Assembly: GCA_950022655.1 (NCBI GenBank)
Contig: OX465579.1
Span: 140,749,118 to 140,813,117 of the forward strand
Direction of reading: 5' to 3'
DNA length: 64,000 nt
Source: Alentia gelatinosa
Taxonomy: Eukaryota > Annelida > Polychaeta > Phyllodocida > Polynoidae
Below, piece by piece: positions 48,837 through 59,944 of this stretch (the first letter of the stretch is position 1; each line of letters begins with the position of its first letter). Position numbers and translations under genes: made by a program. The notes beneath the pieces are model-generated. The model was not told where the DNA came from. It saw only the letters and a list, made by a program, of their open reading frames with translations, and did no database searches.

Positions 48837-48893
48837 CACGTGGAGAGCGATCACGTGTTGATAGCGCTTATTATTACATCACGTTTCCACGTG
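48837..48893. promoter_or_regulatory. Cluster of three canonical E-boxes (CACGTG)
   Basis: CACGTG at 48837-48842, 48852-48857 and 48888-48893, in a CpG-containing island about 11 kb upstream of the bZIP ORF. bHLH factors (CLOCK/CYCLE, USF, MYC families) bind this palindrome. A role here is inference. Confidence 0.55.
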
Positions 48894-50400
48894 AGGTATA
48901 AGATCACATGCCCGTGCGGTAAAAAATGGACGAGAGTCCGCTGAACAAAAAAGAAAAGCGATGATAAATGTACTCGTAAATTGTGTTTTGTTTACACACG
49001 ATCCTGAAATATGACCAGCTCTCCTCCTGCTTCCTCTAGTAAAAAGGGTGGTAGATAAAGAGGATTCATCTGTTATGACAGTGTGCATTAGAAGAGTGAA
49101 CGCACTAGGATTCAAAATATTACTTCCTCGCCATATCAGCCCCTGGCATGTCAGACAATATATTAGCCAGGCTGTAATTGGTTGAGAACACTATACCACT
49201 GTGCCTAGCTGGTAACTTACAGAAGATCGCATATGTTATGTTGTACTGCATTCAGTGCATTATCAGCTCAAGGCCCAGACTTCTTTTAAGTCTCGGAGGC
49301 TGCCCTCAAGGTGAAGAGAAAACAACAGTACTAAATCTATTGCCAGCACGGCTAGAAATGAATCATGAGAGAAAACGTACATCTGACTACAGACATAGCA
49401 AAAAATAGCAGGATTTGTTTTTCTTTCATGGATAAGCCTACATGGATAAGTCTTGTTAACTATGTTACTATGTAGGGGAGAAACTCCAAGCAGATGGATT
49501 GGGGGTAGAGATCAAATTTATTCAGACATTTTACATAGGTATTTTATGGATGGCCCCACGCAATACTTGAAAGAAAGACCTGGCACGGGAGCATTTAGAA
49601 AGATCTATACCTAGAAACACGGACATATAGGAATTTCTACTTTGTGTGGTGTGAATAGCTCATTTTAGGGGAAGGGGAATAATACCATCCCCAAAACAGC
49701 AGTACCTCCCCCCCCCCCCCCCCCCCACCCAACACTTCTCATAAACACATTCTCACTGCGTATGTATATTTTCTGCGCTCCCCTTGCCAACACCTGAAGT
49801 AGTATTCACACATAGGAATTAATGTACCTAAGACAGGTGTACATCACACCTTTTCCTCAGTCTCTGACAAGTTTCCCCAGAACAGAAACCTAGCAGGAGG
49901 GTGTACTCTTTGCTTCTTCCAGATTCTTAAGAAATAGATTGGATTCGCATGGAAGGACATAGTCTCAGACAAAGTCCCTTAGGGTAGGGCAGATTGTTGC
50001 TGAAGCAGGGACCCTCCCCTCAAGTACCCATGAGACTTAAGTAAATTCGAAGAAAGCATATTCGAAGAAAATAGGCACCATGGTGAGATCCTCCTTGCTG
50101 GCTTCCCTTCGGCTAGGTTGGGTACGTATTTGGTACCTCAGCAGTGGGTGCATCTGTCTCGCTAAAACGCCCTATAAATTTTAAACATGTCTAGAATTAA
50201 AATCTCATGAGATTCTGTACTTAATGAATGGAATTGATTGGCGACAATTGAGACTGTGTTCTAGTAAAACATCTCAGCAGGATTTGTGACAAATACCCTG
50301 TGAGGTACATCAATCCCTCAGTTTGAAAGAAAAATGCACACCTAGCGTTTAGGACCTGGTACATGCACTGCAGGCTGACCAGAGTACCCACCATCCTGCC
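48894..50400. other. No gene recognised; C19 tract
   Basis: C19 at 49708-49726. Short ORFs at 49178-49408 and 48879-49115 match nothing known. Confidence 0.45.
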
Positions 50401-51115
50401 CAATCACCAATCTGCCTATCTGTCAACCTGCATACTTATTAACCTACTTACCAACTAAGCTGCCCACCTAACAATCTATCTATCCACCAATCTGCCTAAC
50501 AACAAACCTGCACTCTGCAGCCTGCCTACCCACTAATCTTCTGACCCACCAACCTGCCTACCTACCGATCTACCTACCAACCAGACTATCCACCTACTAA
50601 TGTACCTATCCACCAACCAACCGATCCACCCATCAACCTGACTAAACATCAACCTCACCTAGCAACTTACCTATCCATCAACCTACCTACATATAAACCT
50701 TGCCACCCACCAACCTGGTCACATATCAACTTTCCGACCCACTAACCGGCGCACATGCTGACCCACCTACCCATCGGCTGCCCACCTACCAATCTTCAGC
50801 CTGCCCACCTACCAACTCACCTCTCTACCAAACTGACTACCAACCAACCTACTTATCTACCAACCAGGCTACCAACCAACCTGCCCAGTCAGCAGCCTTC
50901 TCACCTATTAACCTACCTACCGTCCATGTTCCTCAATTACCAACCTCCCTATCCACCAACCTACCTACAAACAAACCTGCCCAATCACCAATCTGTTCAC
51001 ATATCAACCTTCTGACCCACCAACCTGCCCACTTACTGACTTACCTACCAACCAACCTGCCCGTCTACTGACCTACCAGTCCACCACCCTGCCCATCTAT
51101 CAACCTGGCGCCTCC
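50400..51115. repeat. ACCAACCTGCC-type minisatellite, ~700 bp
   Basis: Highly imperfect tandem repetition of CCACCAACCTGCCTACC-like units. The Pro/Thr/Asn-rich ORFs reading through it (50700-51071 and others) reflect the repeat, not a gene. Confidence 0.9.
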
Positions 51116-53440
51116 CTCGTCCCTTTCTTGGACACCAAGTTTGTGTTTATACATGTATATCCGTCCCCAGCAATAGTGCCATACTCGACCCTCCGTTTTG
51201 GTACATCACCTCTCCCCTACCACCACCACCCCCACCCCTTTTAAGAAATCCATGATCTGTCCCCGAACAGCGTGTTGGTGGCACCTTCGAAATGCCGGGT
51301 GTTGCATGTTCAGACGGCCATTATTTACCCTGCCATCATTAACTCTGTTGAAGTCCTCACTAAATCCCCGTTTCCACAACTCACAACTCACACCACAACA
51401 ACGTGTCAACGTTATTCCAATAGGAATTTCCACTCATTGCTATAAATAGTAGGGTAGGGTGTAGCACACGACTATGTATTGGTAAATAACTTAACACATA
51501 CTTTCGGTGGCTGCGTATCTCCACATTATTCCCAGTCACCTTCTACGCAGTAGACCTCGGTTGCATAACAAAGATAATCGCTCTTCAACTGGAGTTGCTA
51601 TACACCTATAACTCTTTTCTGCGCTGTGTCAGAAGTCGGTCAACCTGTGTCTCACATATGCATTATACCTAGCACTGACTGTTTCTCCACCGAATTAGAA
51701 ACTGATAGCACAACAAGGAAGCAGTTGACGAGTGATGGGTAATATACTTATAACAGGTGAGATATGGGAGAGTTGCCCGGGGGAGAGGGTCATAATAATC
51801 ATAGTGAATATGGACTGCTGAATAAAGGTTGCGCAATTTGTAAGGGATTCGCGTTACCACCGTACTCTTGGACTGAAGCCAGGTACGTCGTTTCACGGCC
51901 CGTGGTCTAATCGCAGCCAGACTTAGACTCACATAACGGTGTGGATAACCGGGATAACTACCAAGAGCTCCAGTGGTGACCTTGGTCTATTACGGCAATG
52001 TTGACAGGGCAGAAACGTGCCGCAGTGACACGTTTCTCAATGACATCATGCCAGTTCGTTATGCGCACGGAGCAGGACTCCTGTAGTCTTTTGATTCGTC
52101 CAGGCTGTCATGATTTTTCATAGGCTATTATCTGAAAATCATATACAAAATACGATATTCCTACTGTTACTATAGAATTTTCAACAGGCAATTTATCAAA
52201 ATGTTCATGTAGCTCACTCTCCCCCCAGATCTTTCGTGGCGCTAGCGCTGGCTTAATCTCTGCCCCAACCCAGTGACGTCATACGCTGGTTCTCAGGGTA
52301 TCCAGTAAGTACAGCGGGAACCAGCCAAGATTTCAGATTCAAAACAAGGCAGCTGTCAAAAGTTATACAAGTCAAACAACCCACATATCATGAGTATGGA
52401 AATATGGGAATTGTTAAAAGAACTTCACAGACAATCCACCTGTTTCTTTTTCAGACTTAAACCATTTTATAATGGGAATTCACAGTTGATTAGACTGCTC
52501 CTTCAGAGGAGCACATGGCATTGTTGACAAAACAAAGCCCTGTAACACATGAGGTGCTTTCCACTGTAGAAAGTAATGCCAGAGGCTGTGTCTGGTTTGA
52601 CATAAATAATGATAGAAATTAGAGTATTTTATTTACCATATGAATATGTGCATCTCTATTTACATGTAGAACACCCTGCAAATCTCTCATAATTTAGGAT
52701 AATTGAAAAACTGGCGTATGGGCCAGATTTGAGCCCAAACAGGCAGGTTGGGGCAGAGATACAAAGCGACCACAGGAAGTAGAGCGCAGGATATCTGCTG
52801 GGAGAGTGCATGTAGCTCAGATATTTTGACCTCGTGGCTAGCCTCTTAACTAGTGCAGCTGTGTATTTTACACCTGAAGCAGTGGCCTCGATCATGTATC
52901 AACTTAACCTATATGTATGACAAGCCGTTTGGCCCTAAATTCCCGCTATGAGAATGAGACATGTGGCATAATCTGTAGTGGCTCCCTTTTGATCTGGCAC
53001 TGGTCTCTAAATATTCTCTATCTATAGGTAGGATTATGACTGATCCCATCGGTTAAAGGCATATCGGACAATTTGGCTTAAAAATGGAAACCCATGTCAT
53101 TTTCCTGAAAATTGAATATGATGATTTCCAAGTGTTGTAGAACATAAATCTTTTCTTCTTTTTTTCAAAAAGGGGGTCCACGTGATTTAATTTCCAAATT
53201 CCTGCAGTCATTCCTGCATTCTTAACCGACTCGGCAGAACTAATGAGCAAACATTTATGGACCGGTTTCCTCCATTGATTTTCTGCCTGACTTGTCATAA
53301 CTTTATAACTAGAAACTTTTCACTTTAGAAAGAACCTGCTGAAGGAATGTGAATTAAGTGGATCAACGCATTGTGTGGGTCACTGTTGTATTATACAACT
53401 AAGACTTCGTAAGACACGAAACTTCATCGACTGGACGCGC
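51116..53440. other. No gene recognised
   Basis: 53054-53115 is a copy of the TTAA-adjacent dispersed repeat seen at 35843. No conserved exon found. Confidence 0.45.
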
Positions 53441-53640
53441 TGACGTCAGCTCGCTGACTGCTGTCAAACGCACGTTGCAGGGTAGTGACGTAACGTTGAC
53501 GACGAGATGCCGTTACGTCAGCTTAGCCACACCCTGACGTTCGGACTCTTAGACCGACGTCGCGGCGCCGTGGTTTGCCCACCACCGCGAGTACCAGTAG
53601 TAGAGTTATGTCACGTACAGGAAGTACAGCGCCTGGGGGT
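53441..53640. promoter_or_regulatory. CRE/E4BP4-site cluster in a CpG-rich patch
   Basis: TGACGTCA at 53441-53448, then TGACGTAACG (53486-53495) and its exact inverted copy CGTTACGTCA (53511-53520), with TGACGTTC at 53535. GTGACGTAAC (53485-53494) fits the published E4BP4/NFIL3 consensus R-T-K-A-Y-GTAA-Y exactly. Located 6.4 kb upstream of the NFIL3-like ORF; CpG-rich sequence to about 53640 looks promoter-like. Confidence 0.55.
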
Positions 53641-54050
53641 CGCCAACTACGTCAGCAAGCAGAATGTGTAAATCGAATCAACACGACAAACGAGCAATCG
53701 CGCAGTTAGATTTTCCTCTTATGTACACATATATAGCAGAATTGTTATAGGTGTGTTACAATCATTAAATGATAGTAGGGCAGTGTACTATCACATTGCA
53801 CTTGTGCTCTACGCCCCAGCCTGTGAACAATAATGGACTGCCTTTTAATGATATACCAATTATGGGAATGGATGACGTATCTAATCGGAATCTATCTGAG
53901 GTACCGTGTGCAATGCAGCCTTCCCCCTCCCAAAACCGCTACAATAGGGTACTTATACAACGGTAAGTAAATATCAAATATGAGAAGAAAGTTTGATAAT
54001 AAATGACATTTGTATGAGAGATGGCGTTTTAACAGTAAACAACTGTTTAC
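53641..54050. other. No gene recognised
   Basis: AT-rich sequence between two CpG-rich patches. A short ORF at 53769-53966 ends at a GTAAGT donor-like site but has no recognisable similarity. Confidence 0.35.
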
Positions 54051-54348
54051 CTGATAAACGGTCATAACAGTTACATAATCCGTTGCGCAACAAGCCAGAC
54101 CGTAGCGTAGTGGGGACTAAGTATGCCCAACGCCCGCCCGCCCGCCCGTCACCGGCTTCGGTCGCCGTCGCTGCTGTAGTGGGGGACAGTCGACCACTGG
54201 CATTGGCACGGCGAGCACGTCTCCCCATCTGCCGGCCCCCAGCACTGACTTTACGAATGGCGAGTGTCCCTCAGACGTTTCAGTGCCGATTATCTCTACT
54301 CGTGAACAATCAGGCAAGGACTCGTCACACTTCACTGAAGGCTCCCAG
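54051..54348 (+). promoter_or_regulatory. Candidate CpG-rich promoter/5' exon ending at donor 54349
   Basis: A GC-rich stretch with repeated CCCGCCCG at about 54130, an open frame ending AAGGCTCCCAG and then donor GTGAGA at 54349. No protein similarity; possible alternative 5' exon of the bZIP gene. Confidence 0.3.
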
Positions 54349-55720
54349 GTGAGAGGCGTGGGATGCGGTTGAGCGAAACTGGCTTGAAGTAGGGTAGATG
54401 TGAGATAGCCAGTTGTGGGATGATCAAGGATGGGTCTTATGGTAATGACGGTTGTCATTAATACCGAATATTCACATTATCAGAGATTCAACGTAGAAGA
54501 GGTAGCCTAAATGCATTACATAAATACCTTGAGGTAGTATCTATACTTATTGATGGGTTTCGTAACAGCTTCTCGTTCAGCACAGTCAACTGACAACTCG
54601 CTGTGATGAGACTGGCAGTTGATTTCATAACAACAACGATACACAGATCATACAGTCTTACATTTCTAAGGGCGACCTCTTTCTTCAAAGTGAGTTATTA
54701 CCCTTTTTAAATCCTCGGATTTGTAAGTGAAATTTAATCATATTAGGTTCAAAAACATCTTGTTCGAGTTCAATCATGAAATTACATAGGGATTATGGAT
54801 TCCCTGGTGGGGGGGGGGGGGGGGGGGGTCGCCGAGTGAGATGTACTTAAAATGTTAGACTATTGCTTATGTGTCGCAGCAAAAACCTCTCTGGTCTCAA
54901 CAACGAGTATAGAGAATGTATCGTAAACTAAGTTCTGTAACAAATACCAGTTCGGAAAGGTACTAAATGTAGTTGGGTAGGACTACACGCTCTACGTGTT
55001 GCATCATGCCATTTGGCCCTTGTGCGTTGTGTAACAGACACCACATGGACCACCTCGACCAACCCCCACCCATCCATAACCCTCTCTCCTTTCAACCCCC
55101 CACCCACACACACACACGATCCACCCACCCACCCATCCACACTCGTGGGCATGCAAAACGAGACGGAACAGATTATGCTTCATTATTCAAGATCTAGCAT
55201 TATACCTATCTGTGCTATGCCACTGATCCGGATCAGGTGTCTCTGAAATAATTTTTTAGGTGTGGTGTGTGCCAAGGGGAAATATATTAACTTTCAGTGA
55301 AACATGTATAGTGGGGAGAATGACTGGGCGTTTAATCTTATAATTGTTACGAACTCCTGGATCGGCAAATAATTGCCCCGACGCCGTTAGGTCTGAGGGA
55401 CGTTATGGCGAATCCGGGAGTGAGTAACAGTTATCAGACTAAGTGTCTGCTCGGTTTTCCCTTTATTTACACCTTAAAATGTTCTAGATTAATAAGATAT
55501 TACCTTTAATCGCCATTCGAAGTACAATTTGGGCACGCTTATGTAGGACATACAGGAGCCATTCAATCAGTTTCCATAAATCATTCTACATCCCCTTTGG
55601 AAACACCAAAGATATACTTTGGATTGTCAGGAACCTCAGACTTACTGGTTCTGTTCAGACCTAACACATTGGCGTCGGCTTTATTTATATACCATAGTCT
55701 GCCACATTCTCTTCTACCCC
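54349..55720. other. No gene recognised; G20 tract
   Basis: G20 at 54809-54828 and a CCACCCAC-rich low-complexity stretch at about 55060-55140. Short ORFs here look spurious. Confidence 0.45.
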
Positions 55721-55726
55721 GAAATG

Positions 55727-55994
55727 TGACGTCACGAATTGCTGACGTCAGGCTGACACAAAGCGATGACGTCAGGGGGAAATCCTGGTTGCGGTTCTCT
55801 TCGCTCAGCATTACGCAATATGAACAGGGTGGGAGGTTGGGGTACGAGGGTCGTTCTGACACGTAACGCAAGGCACAAACTGCCCCCTCCCCCAAACCTC
55901 AGCAGGCCCACCTATTAATCTCTGGATCCTACCTGAATCAACACACCCTGCTTGGCCGTGGTTCGACCGAGCCGGTGTCATCACTATGACGTCA
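55727..55994. promoter_or_regulatory. Four perfect CREs (TGACGTCA) in 268 bp
   Basis: Full palindromic CREs at 55727-55734, 55743-55750, 55767-55774 and 55987-55994, about 4 kb upstream of the bZIP ORF. CREB/ATF bind CRE with high affinity and E4BP4 binds related sites. Overlapping ORFs on both strands have no recognisable homology, so this is read as a regulatory cluster. Confidence 0.6.
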
Positions 55995-56580
55995 CGTAGA
56001 CGGTCTGCGTCGTGTTGCAGCACGTATGATCGTAACCACGCAGGCTTTAGTAGGTCTACGCACGACTCACCAAAAATTCTATTCATAAGGGGTACCAGGG
56101 AGAACATGTAACGGGAGCTGTCGTTGTTCTGGCCAACTACATCCCCCGCAGAAGACGAGCTCTAGGGAAGGGAAAGAGAAAGGAACATGCAGAATCTTAA
56201 GAAAGGCACAGGAGCCTATGATAGCAATCAATATGTATATATAGCTAATTTAACATGAGTAGCAGCCTGAATATTCTCAAAGATTAAACCGCTCAGCGAC
56301 TTAATCTTATATATACACCTCGTCAATTCTTGGCAGTGACACTACACCCATCATAATTAAAACTTAATGATATGTATTGATCAACAAGTCACAAGTCTAA
56401 ATCGGAACGCGGTGAAGTAATGCGACACACTCTCGGTGGGTCATTGCTGCAGTTCTACTATCAACATTCATATTATAATAGAATATAGTTCGTTTGTCGT
56501 TCATTCCTCTTCGTAAACGTGTCCAACCATCACGTGGGCTCGGTGGATCACGGACCACGCAATAGAACTGTGGTCACCTG
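55995..56580. other. No gene recognised
   Basis: Start of a 98-codon minus-strand ORF (to 56107) with no domain. Otherwise AT-rich with a single E-box at about 56531. Confidence 0.4.
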
Positions 56581-56754
56581 TTAGACTGGCTCCAGTCCCT
56601 GCATCCTATGGCTACCCTCCTCACTGGGATACAGCAAAATCCCTGTAATTGATTCATGGGCTAGTCAGAGAAGGATAGATACTATAATGAACTTTATTCT
56701 GGTTCTGTTAAATCATGTAATGAATGTTCAAGGTCAAAGACTTTAGCAAGTCTA
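56581..56754 (+). repeat. Dispersed repeat, copy 1
   Basis: TAGACTGGCTCCAGTCCCTG ... AATGAACTTTATTC ... CAAAGACTTTAGCAAGTCT. The same order of words occurs at 59687-59844. Confidence 0.8.
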
Positions 56755-59686
56755 GTCACCTGCGTGAGGAGGTAGTCGGGAAGGCGGTGCACATACACAT
56801 GGCTTCGGTTCATGTGGCATAACCAACCTCCCACCCACCACTCCCTCCCGGCCAGAATTGCACAATCCAGATATAGTTTTTGGTATTACCAACCAGGTTA
56901 CCGAATCTAGTTGGTAAGGTGGAATTACCACAAGTGTAGAAATTCACCAAGAAACTACCTCCGATGCGAAATTAGGCTACAATTCAAACAAGCGCCAAGT
57001 ACATGTTGTACATGTACTTTGAAAAATGTTATGATAGAGATTGTATAATTCCATAGATGGTAGTTTCCTTTTTTCCAGGGAAATCCTTGATGAAATTCTA
57101 TTTTCATGTGTAATACAAGATAACGTATACTGTATATTGAGCCCCATTCATGCTATTTAAATGATACATCGATTCCAACCTCCCCACACACCCTTAGTTC
57201 CACGCAGTGGCCAACGCCGATGTATTTTCCATGTTATTGTTTTCTCGCTCGCTCGGAGGAGGCACATTCCACATGAAAATATTTCCAGTTTTATTTCTGC
57301 CCTGGCCCCAACCACCATCCATGAATCACATGGAAAATTAGATCGGAATCTATGGCGTTGAATTCAGGAAAATACAGTATTTTCGATTGTATGTTTATCA
57401 AGCGAAACCTCTTTGTCAAAACGAACTGGTGAATGGATGTTCTATTTTATTTATCTATTACTTGATGACTTGATAAAGTTCATCATTAGTTGGACATATA
57501 TAACAAATTATGATAGATCATGTAAGGCGACATAGAAATAACATTGACTTCGCCACCATTAATACGCACCATTGTTCACCTATTATCTCAAATTGTTTCG
57601 TAACATACTGAACATGTTGCGTCCGATTGCCTCGTCAGCCTTACACGTAATGAGTGCCTCGCGGGCCTAACGTGACCGGTACGAGTTGAGACACGTGATC
57701 GACTGCTGCCTACTCACCACTTCACAGGTGCACGTAATTCTGCTCCTGACCCAGATTAAGTATCACAAAATGGTGCTGAATGCCTCAAAATGCTCATAAT
57801 GTAGTTACGATGAAAGCTCAGTCTGTAATAACATACACAATACGGTGATAAACTTCCATGTAGGTCCATCGTGGCTACAGCCAGAGTAGGACACGTTATT
57901 ACTAGAGTAAGAGTATTCAGTGTATATTAAATGTTATGTCACCCAGCAACATATGTCCGACGTTTGGTTAGTTTGTGGTATCATTCCCGACATTCTTTCA
58001 CCATGTGACAACACTGTACATGTCTATCGAGAGTCCTCTCAACTTAGGGTACCCGGCCTTTCTCTTATATTGGTTGGCAGTGTGGCAGAGTCGGTAGCAC
58101 ACTGGACTGGACTGGCCTGTTTTGACTTAATAACAGGGATGTCGGTTTTCCTTGTTTCCGCCGAAATTCTGTTTTCATTTTAAAATGTGAAATCCCTTTG
58201 CTTGTGTAAAGTGAACATGGCAACTGCTAAATACCAAAATCAGCCATATCCTTCGACTCCCAATTAACGCGCAACCAGAACACGCAATTGGCAAGCTGGA
58301 AAATATTTAGAAACAAAACAGAGCAACAGAAACCTAATATTAAAAGTAATACAGAAGACGAATATAATGAACAATTATACTCACCAAATACATTCACATC
58401 TCATCTCATCGCTTCTCCCATATCACTGAACGAGATATCTCCTTTACAGTATAATATACTGATAAGAGGACTTCCGAAGACGATAGAGTGAAGTCAGAAA
58501 CTCTCACTATTATTTTCTTATTTATACTATATGTTTATATTTTCTCTGCCCGTATATACACCTAATTACTCTACATGTATAATTATGTATCCTATTGGAA
58601 CACAACTATATTGTACACGGACCGGACCGACCATGCTGTAATGGAAGACCGCCACATGTGAGGCGAATTACCTGCAAAAAAAACAAACTATGTTAGGATA
58701 CAAAATCTTTAAAAAAGCAGAGAGCGTTCCCGAGTTCCTTGATAAGCTGTTAGAGGTCTGACGGGGAGTTCCAGTCTCTAAGCAGATAATTTGTCCTGTT
58801 CGGAAGCCAAACAGCACAAAGGATCTACCAGAAAAGAGGGTCAGTTCCACCTCGTACCGTGAAGATGGCGCCATTAGTCGGGAGCCGCAGTCTATTATCA
58901 GGGTCTTTCATAACCCATTGGCCGCCTTCCAATTTGGGAGGTATGTATGTTGATTCTCTATGAGAAAGAAGACAAGTCAAATTATGTCCAGTACCAATGT
59001 CCCTTTATAACTTCTACACTACCAAAGGTAGCGATAAACTGTTCTGAAATATAGCTCGCACTGAGAAACGCTTCTATTTGATACGTGCCGATTACGTGCT
59101 ATTTGATACGTGCCGATTACGTGCCAACGCTGGTTTCGTAGACCGATTACACATTGGTCTTCCATTTTAGAGGCCAATGTTTGTGTATCACGTCAACGTG
59201 GTTCGCTACCAGGGCCTGGTCTGAAATTATGTTAAGATGCTTGAATACTTGCCGGGATTGTAATTTGAGCCTCTGATTGGGGCTTCCATGTTAACAATTG
59301 GTTTGTGGAATGGTTATCACTTGATATAAATAGGGTGTCAGTTCCATGACTTGCGATCCCAGGCCCATATATGACGACGATTGGGGCCCATAGGTTTATA
59401 TTTCACCTTTCCCGGTGCGTCAAAGTATTTGGCATTACGTTATGTTCGTGTTATTAGCCCACGTGTTGTGGATTCCTTAGTCCTTGTACATAATCATTTC
59501 ATAGTCTAGCATTGCTCAGGTTTCAACACACACTTGTATTCATTATCGTCGTGGAATATAAGAGGATTGAGATATTTTAACAATTTAAGTAACAAGCATG
59601 TTCAAAGTAAAAAAAGAAATCCTGTCACTGTGGCATATGCGAATGTAACTTCCTAGATTTTATCTATGTATGTGTAATATGCGTGC
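56755..59686. other. Upstream/intronic DNA of the bZIP gene; no coding exon recognised
   Basis: About 58700-58890 is the uninterrupted relative of the repeat broken by the hAT-like MITE at 37045. CAGGGATGTCGG at 58134 is another hAT-like end. 59087-59125 has a short tandem duplication (TATTTGATACGTGCCGATTA). Confidence 0.45.
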
Positions 59687-59844
59687 TAGACTGGCTCCAG
59701 TCCCTGCATCCTGTTGTTACCCTCCTCGCTGGGATAGTTTGATTCATGGGCAAGTCAGAGAAGGATACATACTTTAATGAACTTTATTCTTATTGTGTTT
59801 AATCCTTCAATGAATGTCCATAATCAAAGACTTTGGCAAGTCTT
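59687..59844 (+). repeat. Dispersed repeat, copy 2
   Basis: About 158 bp, homologous to 56581-56754 in the same orientation; ends some 75 bp before the bZIP exon acceptor. Confidence 0.8.
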
Positions 59845-59905
59845 TATGCATGCAAAAGCAGAATACTCACTATTAATGAAACATCCTAACTTACCAGTTA
59901 TTGTC

Positions 59906-59919
59906 TTTTCGCTTTGCAG
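59906..59919 (+). promoter_or_regulatory. Splice acceptor before bZIP coding exon
   Basis: Pyrimidine-rich TTTTCGCTTTGCAG followed by TAG (possible NAGNAG) implies a non-coding 5' exon elsewhere. NFIL3 genes characteristically have the whole CDS in the last exon. Confidence 0.65.
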
Positions 59920-59944
59920 TAGTACGTGAGGGCCAGCCGCCACT

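Noticed and set aside
50700..51071. 123-aa Pro/Thr/Asn-rich ORF resembling a mucin-like repeat protein
   Set aside because: Follows the degenerate minisatellite unit in every frame; no start context, signal peptide or neighbouring exon.
58288..58491. Plus-strand ORF MASWKIFRNKTEQQ
   Set aside because: No similarity, no splice signals, AT-rich composition typical of its surroundings.
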